From: DATJSJ01 sp035504175
GTDB lineage: Bacteria > Pseudomonadota > Alphaproteobacteria > Acetobacterales > Acetobacteraceae
DNA length: 16,896 nt
Direction of reading: 5' to 3'
NCBI GenBank assembly: GCA_035504175.1
Contig: DATJSJ010000249.1
Location: 1 to 16,896 of the forward strand
Part shown: positions 9,136 to 16,896 of the stretch, in pieces
Layout of the letters: the number at the start of each line of letters is the position of its first letter
Position numbering within the stretch: position 1 is the stretch's first letter
Made by a program: the position numbers and the translations under genes
Notes under the pieces: model-generated
Databases searched by the model: none
What the model was told of the DNA's origin: nothing
What the model saw: only the letters and a program-made list of their open reading frames with translations

Positions 9136-9277
9136 TGCTGTCTCTGGAACCTGATTTCAATGCACCCGGGACGGCTGCGCGTGCGCCTGGGTGTCACCGC
9201 TCATATAGCACTTGCAGCACGGAACGGCCACGCGCACCCGGCCGCAGGGTTATGCGGACCGGACGGTTGAATGAGAC

Positions 9278-9366
9278 AAGGCCAGGGCTCCGCCCTGGAC
9301 CCGCTGGGGCCTGAGGCCCCAGACCCCCATGACCCAAAGGAAAGGATTGCAAAGGCTAGCCTTTGC
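9278..9366. repeat. REP-like intergenic repeat, copy A (three hairpins)
   Basis: Three palindromes follow one another between gyrA and ssb: CCAGGGC-TCC-GCCCTGG (9282-9298), CTGGGGCC-TGA-GGCCCCAG (9304-9322), and the perfect 18-bp palindrome GCAAAGGCTAGCCTTTGC (9349-9366). The first 26 bases (9278-9303) are identical to 16802-16827. It resembles the dispersed GC-rich hairpin elements of Acetobacteraceae. No coding sequence is associated with it here. The remaining part of the gap shows no gene. Confidence 0.75.
9349..9366 (-). terminator. Likely ssb terminator palindrome within the repeat
   Basis: The palindrome lies 50 nt past the ssb stop. As RNA it folds into a 7-bp stem with a CUAG loop. 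On the minus strand it is followed by AATCCTTTCCTTT, the only T-rich stretch after a hairpin seen near any gene end here. So the repeat may have been recruited to end ssb transcription. Confidence 0.5.
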
Positions 9367-9415
9367 CGGGGATCGAACCGCGAAGGCAGCGCCCCTGGCG
9401 TTTCCTTACGTTCCC

Positions 9416-9928
9416 CTAAAACGGAATCTCGTCGTCCAGATCCCCGCCCGAGTGCCCGGCATCCCACGACGCCGACCCGCCGCCCGTCTGCCGCCCCCGC
9501 TCCTGCCGCGCCGGCGCCGGCGACGGCCGCGACTCGCGATAGCCGCCGCCCTCGCCCGCGCCGCCTTCCTCGCCGCGGTTGCTGTCGAGCAGGGTGAGAT
9601 CACCGCGGAACCGATCGATCACCACCTCGGTCGTATAGCGCTCCTGGCCGGACTGGTCGGTCCATTTCCGCGTCTGCAGCGAGCCCTCGACATAGACCTT
9701 GCGGCCCTTGCGCAGGAACCGCTCCGCCACGTCGGCCAGGCGATCGTTGAAGATCACGACCCGATGCCACTCGGTGCGCTCCTTGCGCTCGCCGCTGGCC
9801 CGGTCGTTCCAGCTCTCGCTGGTGGCCAGGGTGAAGTTGACGATCTTCTGGCCGGCCTGGCTGTTCCGCACCTCCGGGTCCCTGCCCAGATTGCCCACCA
9901 GGATCACCTTGTTGACGCTGCCAGCCAT
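9416..9928 (-). CDS. ssb: Single-stranded DNA-binding protein
   Basis: Coats single-stranded DNA during replication, recombination and repair and recruits partners through its tail. The 170-aa protein has the OB-fold at about residues 1-110 (MAGSVNKVILVGNLGRDPE at the start, WHRVVIFNDRLADVAERFL, KGRKVYVEGSLQTRKW), then a flexible Gly/Arg/Ser-rich linker and the canonical acidic tip DLDDEIPF (163-170). The ATG at 9928 opens directly on the conserved N-terminus, with AGGA a few bases upstream. A TATGAT at 9977-9982 on the minus strand could be its -10. It is divergent from uvrA, as in many proteobacteria, so the SOS box at 10156-10170 might also affect it. gyrA follows after the repeat. Confidence 0.97.
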   Translation of the reverse strand: MAGSVNKVILVGNLGRDPEVRNSQAGQKIVNFTLATSESWNDRASGERKERTEWHRVVIFNDRLADVAERFLRKGRKVYVEGSLQTRKWTDQSGQERYTTEVVIDRFRGDLTLLDSNRGEEGGAGEGGGYRESRPSPAPARQERGRQTGGGSASWDAGHSGGDLDDEIPF

Positions 9929-10148
9929 CTGTCCTGTCTTTCACCCATGCCGGCCACGATCGGCCCGCATCCACCCATCATAACGGCCGGCCATGCTCTG
10001 GAGCCAGACCGACTTGCGGCGTCCGTAGCGTATCACGACGCCGCAATTCAACCCGGGATTGCGTCGCGCCGCGCATCGACGATTCCGCCAGGCCGTTGCC
10101 GCTTGCATGCCGCCATCCCGCCCTTCCCCTGCGGTCGGATCAGGGCCA

Positions 10149-10154
10149 TATAAG
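10149..10154 (+). promoter_or_regulatory. Candidate -10 element of the uvrA promoter
   Basis: TATAAG matches five of six -10 consensus bases and sits in the only AT-rich spot of the 290-nt ssb-uvrA gap. No good -35 is visible at 17 nt. The LexA box begins one base downstream, as expected for a repressed start site. A leader of about 55-60 nt to the uvrA ATG would result. Confidence 0.5.
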
Positions 10155-10155
10155 A

Positions 10156-10170
10156 GAACATCACAGGAAC
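10156..10170 (+). promoter_or_regulatory. LexA (SOS) box upstream of uvrA
   Basis: GAAC-ATCACAG-GAAC is the reverse complement of GTTC-N7-GTTC, the direct-repeat LexA operator of alphaproteobacteria. It lies 48 nt before the uvrA ATG, one base after the candidate -10. uvrA is a classical SOS gene, so sequence, spacing and position agree. LexA binding here would block uvrA and possibly ssb, transcribed the other way. Confidence 0.8.
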
Positions 10171-10218
10171 ACCAACCTGTCGACACCCTGGCCCGCCTTT
10201 CTCTGGGGGACTCACCGC

Positions 10219-13071
<2,853 letters not shown>

Positions 13072-13090
13072 GCACCGCCGGCGCCGGTGC
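13072..13090 (+). terminator. Hairpin after uvrA
   Basis: GCACCG (13072-13077) and CGGTGC (13085-13090) pair over a 7-nt loop, starting at the base after the uvrA stop codon. No T-run follows, so it is a weak intrinsic terminator candidate. Confidence 0.35.
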
Positions 13091-13224
13091 ATCCGTCGCG
13101 CACGGCCACCCGTATCGACCCCCTTGGTGGCCCGCGCCCGACCCACGAGATGTTGCGCGGGGTGCGCTATCGCCGCACACCGATGCGGGGCACAGTCGCC
13201 CCCCACTCAGAGAGGGAGAACACG

Positions 13225-13650
13225 ATGAAAACGCAGGGTTCGGCGGTCTGGAGCGGCGGCATCAAGGACGGCAAAGGTGCCATCTCCACCAAGAGTGGTG
13301 CGCTGCAATCCTATCCCTACGGTTTCAGCAGCCGGTTCGAGGGCAAGCCCGGCACCAACCCGGAGGAGCTGATCGGCGCCGCCCACGCCGGCTGCTTTAC
13401 CATGGCGCTGTCGCTGATCCTCGGGGAGGCCGGGCTCAAGGCCGAGCACATGGAAACCACTGCCGAGGTCACGCTCGACAAGGTTGGCGATGGCTACGCG
13501 ATCACCGCCGTCCACCTGACGCTCAAGGCCCAGGTCCCCGGTGCCGACGACGCCAAGTTCCAGGAACTGACCGCGATGGCGAAGGCCGGCTGCCCGGTCT
13601 CCAAACTCCTCAAGGCCGAGATCACGCTCGACGCGTCCTTACAGTCCTGA
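13225..13650 (+). CDS. osmC: OsmC-type organic hydroperoxide peroxidase
   Basis: Thiol peroxidase that reduces organic hydroperoxides and protects against oxidative or osmotic stress in the cytoplasm. The 141-aa protein is of normal length. Both catalytic cysteines are present: Cys57 in GAAHAGCFTMALS and Cys123 in AKAGCPVSKLL, with the PEEL motif (46-49) just before the first. Sequence features fit the OsmC subgroup better than Ohr, since it starts with an SAVWSGGIKDGKGAIST-like strand pair. A good ribosome binding site (GAGGGAGA) sits five nt before the ATG. It is monocistronic, after uvrA, and ends in front of a strong hairpin shared with the convergent RatA-like gene. The leader holds a small GGGGC/GCCCC hairpin (13187-13202). 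Confidence 0.93.
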   Translation: MKTQGSAVWSGGIKDGKGAISTKSGALQSYPYGFSSRFEGKPGTNPEELIGAAHAGCFTMALSLILGEAGLKAEHMETTAEVTLDKVGDGYAITAVHLTLKAQVPGADDAKFQELTAMAKAGCPVSKLLKAEITLDASLQS

Positions 13651-13680
13651 CCGCCGCGGCGGCGCGGTCCGCTGCCGCAA

Positions 13681-13712
13681 CGTCAGCCAGGCCGGACCCG
13701 GTCTGGCTGACG
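13681..13712. terminator. Strong bidirectional hairpin between osmC and the RatA-like gene
   Basis: CGTCAGCCAG (13681-13690) and CTGGCTGACG (13703-13712) form a perfect 10-bp stem. The 12-nt loop can pair further, giving about 14 bp in all. It lies 30 nt past the osmC stop and 46 nt past the stop of the convergent gene, so it probably ends transcription from both sides. A smaller perfect palindrome CCGCCGCGGCGG is at 13651-13662. Confidence 0.6.
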
Positions 13713-13758
13713 CCGGCGCGCAAACCAGGCCCGGATGGTCGCGGTCGCCGCCGCCACG

Positions 13759-14244
13759 CTACGGCAATACGCCGACCTTGCCGTCCGGCCGCGCCACGGA
13801 GACCGTGGCGGCGGGCGGCCCGTAGACATCCCGCGCCCGCTTCAGGAACGCATTGACCATCCGCCGCACCGCCTCGTTGAACACCACGCCGATCGCGCGC
13901 TGCAGAATGCGGCTGCGGAACTCGAACTCGACGAAGAAGTTGACGCAGCAGCCGTTCGGGTCCGGCAGGAACCCCCATTGGTTGTTGAGGTAGCGGAACG
14001 GCCCGTTCTCGTAGCGCACGCGGATCTGGCGCGGGCGGTCGAGGGCGACGCGGCTGGTGAATCCCTCCCGGAACGGGCCGAAGCCGATGATGAGATCGGC
14101 GACCAGCTCCGTCTCGGTCTGCGTGCGCATCCGCGCACCGACGCACCAGGGCAGGAATTGCGGGTAGCTGCCGACATCGGCGACCAGGTCGAAAAGCTGC
14201 TCCTGCCGGTAGGGAACCAGCTTGCGTTCCGCGTGCGTCGGCAT
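13759..14244 (-). CDS. RatA/COQ10-like START-domain protein
   Basis: A 161-aa cytoplasmic protein of the polyketide cyclase/START fold group that includes E. coli RatA and mitochondrial COQ10. The opening HAERKLVPYRQEQLFDLVADVGSYPQFLPWC is the family's most characteristic part, followed by the LIIGFGPFREGFTSRV strand region and FVEFEFRSRILQ. In bacteria these proteins are thought to bind ubiquinone or similar lipids; RatA was described as blocking 70S ribosome association, but that toxin role should not be assumed here. The ATG at 14244 lies only 4 nt past the lipA stop, indicating translational coupling. An in-frame start upstream inside lipA adds residues without similarity. There is no antitoxin-like partner, which favours a quinone-related function. 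Confidence 0.88.
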   Translation of the reverse strand: MPTHAERKLVPYRQEQLFDLVADVGSYPQFLPWCVGARMRTQTETELVADLIIGFGPFREGFTSRVALDRPRQIRVRYENGPFRYLNNQWGFLPDPNGCCVNFFVEFEFRSRILQRAIGVVFNEAVRRMVNAFLKRARDVYGPPAATVSVARPDGKVGVLP

Positions 14245-14248
14245 CCGC

Positions 14249-15229
14249 TCAGGCGCGCTCGCGCGGGCGCGCCGCCAGCAACGCCGCCCGGGCGTCACGC
14301 AGCCGCGCGAAATCCGAGTCGGCATGGTAGGAACTGCGCGTCAACGGCGAGGCACTGACCATCAGGAAGCCCTTGGCCCGCGCCATGGCGGCCAGGTCCT
14401 CGAACTCCTCCGGCGGCACGAAGCGGTCGACCGCGGCATGCTTCACCGTCGGCTGCAGATACTGGCCGACGGTCAGGAAATCGACATCGGCGACGCGCAG
14501 ATCATCCAGCACCTGCAGGATCTCCGCGCGCGCCTCGCCCAATCCGACCATCAGCCCGGATTTGGTGAAGATCGTCGGATCCAGCGTCTTGACCTGATCC
14601 AGCAGCCGCAGCGACTGGTAGTAGCGTGCGCCTGGCCGGATCGTCGGATACAGCCGCGGCACGGTTTCGAGATTGTGGTTGAACACGTCCGGCCGCGCCG
14701 CCGCGACGATCTCCACCCCGCCCGGCTTGCGCAGGAAGTCGGGCGTCAGCACCTCGATCGTGGTTGCCGGCGCCGCGTCGCGGATCGCCGCGATCACCGC
14801 CGCGAAGTGCCGCGCACCGCCATCCGCCAGGTCGTCGCGATCGACCGAGGTGATCACCACGTGCCGAAGTCCCAGCCGCGCCACCGCATCGGCGACGCGC
14901 GCCGGCTCGTCCCCGTCGAGCGCGTCCGGCTGGCCGGTCGCGACATTGCAGAAGGCGCAGGCCCGCGTGCACACCCCGCCCATGATCATCATCGTGGCGT
15001 GGCGCTGCGACCAGCACTCGCCGATATTCGGGCAGGCCGCCTCCTCGCAGACCGTGACCAGCCGGTTCTGCCGCATCAACGCACGGGTCTCGTGATAGAC
15101 GGGATGCGTCGGCGCCTTCACCCGGATCCAGGCGGGCTTGCGCTGGATCGGATTGTCCGGCCGGTGCGCCTTCTCTGGATGACGCTGCGCCGGGCTCAGC
15201 CGATGGTCGATCACGACACGGGTGGTCAT
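14249..15229 (-). CDS. lipA: Lipoyl synthase
   Basis: Radical-SAM enzyme that inserts two sulfurs into octanoyl groups on carrier domains, making the lipoyl cofactor of 2-oxoacid dehydrogenases and the glycine cleavage system. The 326-aa protein has both [4Fe-4S] clusters: the auxiliary cluster ligands Cys61, Cys66 and Cys72 (CEEAACPNIGEC) and the SAM cluster Cys87, Cys91 and Cys94 (CTRACAFC). The RSSY motif near the end (298-301) supplies the serine that ligates the auxiliary cluster. AAGGG lies six nt before the ATG at 15229. It follows lpdA after 151 nt on the same strand and precedes the RatA-like gene, so the enzyme making lipoyl groups is next to the enzyme that reoxidises them. Confidence 0.97.
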   Translation of the reverse strand: MTTRVVIDHRLSPAQRHPEKAHRPDNPIQRKPAWIRVKAPTHPVYHETRALMRQNRLVTVCEEAACPNIGECWSQRHATMMIMGGVCTRACAFCNVATGQPDALDGDEPARVADAVARLGLRHVVITSVDRDDLADGGARHFAAVIAAIRDAAPATTIEVLTPDFLRKPGGVEIVAAARPDVFNHNLETVPRLYPTIRPGARYYQSLRLLDQVKTLDPTIFTKSGLMVGLGEARAEILQVLDDLRVADVDFLTVGQYLQPTVKHAAVDRFVPPEEFEDLAAMARAKGFLMVSASPLTRSSYHADSDFARLRDARAALLAARPRERA

Positions 15230-15327
15230 GCGCTGCCCTTCACACCCTCAACTCCCGGCCAGCCGGGACCGCCCCATAGCCCGGTTCGCCGCCCCCTGGA
15301 CGACAAAACCACAGGTGGACGTCGGTT

Positions 15328-15381
15328 CCGGCGCCGTCAAGCGCCGGATACGCTCAGGGTTGCGCCGCGATATGCAACCCT
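15328..15381 (-). terminator. Two tandem hairpins between lpdA and lipA
   Basis: AGGGTTGC (15356-15363) pairs with GCAACCCT (15374-15381), beginning inside the lpdA stop codon. CCGGCGC (15328-15334) pairs with GCGCCGG (15341-15347) just downstream on the minus strand. Neither is followed by a T-run. They may weaken read-through into lipA or stabilise the lpdA message rather than fully terminate. The rest of the 151-nt gap shows no gene. Confidence 0.4.
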
Positions 15382-16781
15382 CAGTAGTGTATCGCTCGTC
15401 CGTACGCCGCCAGCACCGCCTCGTGCATGGTCTCGCTGATGGTCGGATGCGGGAACACCGTATGCATCAGCTCGGTCTCGGTCGTCTCCAGCGTCCGCGC
15501 GACGACATAGCCCTGGATCATCTCGGTCACCTCGGCGCCGCACATATGCGCGCCGAGCAGCGCGCCGGTGCGGGCATCGAACACCGTCTTCACCATGCCC
15601 TCCGGCTCGCCCATCGCGATCGCCTTGCCGTTGCCGATGAACGGGAAGCGTCCGACCTTGACCTCGTACCCCTCTTCCTTGGCCTTCGCCTCGGTCAGCC
15701 CGACCGACGCGACCTGCGGCCGGCAATAGGTGCAGCCGGGAATGTTGGTCCAGTCGATCGGATGCACGTCATTCAGCCCGGCGATCTTCTCGACGCAGAC
15801 CACGCCCTCGTGACTCGCCTTGTGCGCGAGCCAGGGCGGCCCGCACAGATCGCCGATCGCGTAGACGCCCGGCTCCCCGGTGCGGCACCACTCGTCGATC
15901 ACCACATGGGTGCGATCGACCTTGATCTTGGTGCCATCGAGCCCAATCCCCTCGACATTGCCGACGATCCCCACGGCCGAGATCACGCGATCGACCGTGA
16001 TCTCCTGGCTCTTGCCGCCGGACTCGACCGTCACAGTCACGTTGTCCGCGCCCTTCTTCGCGCCCTTCACCGCGGCGCCGGTGAGGATGCGGATGCCCTG
16101 TTTCTCGAACGCCTTGCGGGCGAAGGCGCTGATCTCCTCGTCCTCCACCGGCAGCACGCGGTCGAGCACCTCGACCACCGTCACCTCGGCGCCCATGTTG
16201 CGATAGAAGCTCGCGAACTCGATGCCGATCGCGCCCGACCCGATCACCAGGAGCGACTTCGGCATCGCGGTCGGCACCATCGCCGCCTTGTAGTCCCAGA
16301 TCAGCTTGCCATCGGACTCGATGCCCGGAAGCTGCCGCGACCGCGCTCCGGTCGCGAGGATGATATGCGGCGCGCTCAGCGTCGCGACCGACTTGCCGTC
16401 CTTCTCGACCGACAGCGTCTGCGACCCGGCCAGCTTGCCCTGGCCATCGAGCACCGTGACCTTGTTTTTCTTCAGCAGATGCCCGACGCCGCTCGACAGC
16501 TGCTTCGCGACGGCACGGGACCGCTTCACCACCTTGTCGATCTCGAATTTCGGCTCGACCGCGGCGAAACCGAATTCCGGCAGGTGATGCAGCAGATGGC
16601 TGATCTCGGACGTGCGCAGCAGCGCCTTGGTCGGGATGCAGCCCCAGTTCAGGCAGATGCCGCCGAGATGCTCGCGTTCCACGACCGCGGTCTTCATGCC
16701 GAGCTGCGCGGCGCGGATGGCTGCCACGTAGCCGCCAGGGCCGGCGCCGAGGACGATCAGGTCGAATTTCGTGTCGGCCAT
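15381..16781 (-). CDS. lpdA: Dihydrolipoyl dehydrogenase (E3)
   Basis: FAD enzyme that reoxidises dihydrolipoyl groups of 2-oxoacid dehydrogenase complexes and passes electrons to NAD+. The 466-aa protein has the FAD dinucleotide-binding GAGPGGYVAA (12-21), the redox disulfide Cys43-x4-Cys48 in GGICLNWGCIPTKALL, the NAD-binding GSGAIGIEFASFY (about 181-193), the second FAD contact YAIGDLCG, and the catalytic His445-Glu450 dyad in FPHPTISE. A GGAG lies about 13 nt before the ATG at 16781. A REP-like repeat occupies the upstream side, so any E2 gene lies beyond the window edge. lipA and the RatA-like gene follow downstream. GC3 looks slightly less extreme than in gyrA, but nothing suggests transfer. 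Confidence 0.97.
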   Translation of the reverse strand: MADTKFDLIVLGAGPGGYVAAIRAAQLGMKTAVVEREHLGGICLNWGCIPTKALLRTSEISHLLHHLPEFGFAAVEPKFEIDKVVKRSRAVAKQLSSGVGHLLKKNKVTVLDGQGKLAGSQTLSVEKDGKSVATLSAPHIILATGARSRQLPGIESDGKLIWDYKAAMVPTAMPKSLLVIGSGAIGIEFASFYRNMGAEVTVVEVLDRVLPVEDEEISAFARKAFEKQGIRILTGAAVKGAKKGADNVTVTVESGGKSQEITVDRVISAVGIVGNVEGIGLDGTKIKVDRTHVVIDEWCRTGEPGVYAIGDLCGPPWLAHKASHEGVVCVEKIAGLNDVHPIDWTNIPGCTYCRPQVASVGLTEAKAKEEGYEVKVGRFPFIGNGKAIAMGEPEGMVKTVFDARTGALLGAHMCGAEVTEMIQGYVVARTLETTETELMHTVFPHPTISETMHEAVLAAYGRAIHY

Positions 16782-16801
16782 CGCGACTGTGTTCTCCAGT
16801 T

Positions 16802-16896
16802 AAGGCCAGGGCTCCGCCCTGGACCCGGCAGGGGACAGTCGTCCCCTGCACCCCTTTGACTTAAGTCATGCGGGTCTGGGGGCGCCTGCCCCCAGC
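16802..16896. repeat. REP-like intergenic repeat, copy B (cut by window end)
   Basis: 16802-16827 is identical to 9278-9303 and includes the hairpin CCAGGGC-TCC-GCCCTGG (16806-16822). Then come GCAGGGGAC-AGTC-GTCCCCTGC (16828-16849), the perfect palindrome TGACTTAAGTCA (16857-16868) and CTGGGGGC-GCCT-GCCCCCAG (16876-16895). Read in reverse, the last part resembles 9303-9343 of copy A, so copy B looks like two elements head to head around the central palindrome. It lies just upstream of lpdA and continues past the window. Confidence 0.75.

Noticed and set aside
9368..9379. tRNA T-arm-like word (GGTTCGATCCCC on the minus strand) between ssb and the repeat
   Set aside because: The flanking bases do not pair as a T-stem and no anticodon or acceptor arms are nearby.
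13759..14244. Classical toxin-antitoxin module suggested by the RatA-like label
   Set aside because: There is no antitoxin partner; the neighbour is lipA, and the family also includes quinone-binding COQ10 proteins.

Overview
The window is about 17 kb of very GC-rich DNA packed with core housekeeping genes. It looks like an alphaproteobacterial chromosome, probably from the Acetobacteraceae or a near relative. Reasons are the gene order ssb-gyrA-coaD-cyclophilin with uvrA divergent, the lpdA-lipA-RatA/COQ10-like run, a GTTC-N7-GTTC (alphaproteobacterial) LexA box in front of uvrA, and GC-rich intergenic hairpin repeats that I associate with Acetobacteraceae genomes. Taxonomy is inferred, not computed.

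Layout. (1) 116-1987, minus: nrdA, a class I ribonucleotide reductase large subunit without the N-terminal ATP cone. (2) 1988-2560: a large divergent intergenic region with a candidate nrdA promoter, an SOS-like box, a pair of 20-bp-phased operator-like repeats and several hairpins. (3) 2561-3865, plus: an MHS-type major facilitator transporter. (4) 4014-4278: a small minus-strand gene of unknown function, with a hairpin directly after its stop codon and a 9-bp inverted repeat touching its start codon. (5) 4466-4541, minus: tRNA-Lys(TTT). (6) 4705-5199, plus: an Rrf2-family regulator that probably starts at CTG. (7) 5261-9928, minus: ssb, gyrA, coaD and an exported cyclophilin, with a REP-like repeat between ssb and gyrA. 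(8) 10219-13071, plus: uvrA, divergent from ssb, with an SOS box over its promoter. (9) 13225-13650, plus: OsmC-type peroxidase. (10) 13759-16781, minus: lpdA, lipA and a RatA/COQ10-like START protein. A second repeat copy lies upstream of lpdA and runs off the window.

Functional themes are DNA precursor supply (nrdA), replication and topology (ssb, gyrA), damage repair (uvrA with its LexA site), CoA synthesis (coaD), and the lipoate-dependent 2-oxoacid dehydrogenase system (lpdA with lipA). lipA and the RatA-like gene are almost certainly co-translated, and gyrA and coaD overlap by four bases.

I found no CRISPR array, prophage, transposase gene, toxin-antitoxin pair in the classical sense, or defence system. 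The parts most worth a second look are regulatory or repetitive: the nrdA upstream region, the REP-like doublets, the CTG-initiated Rrf2 gene and the small gene bracketed by hairpins.
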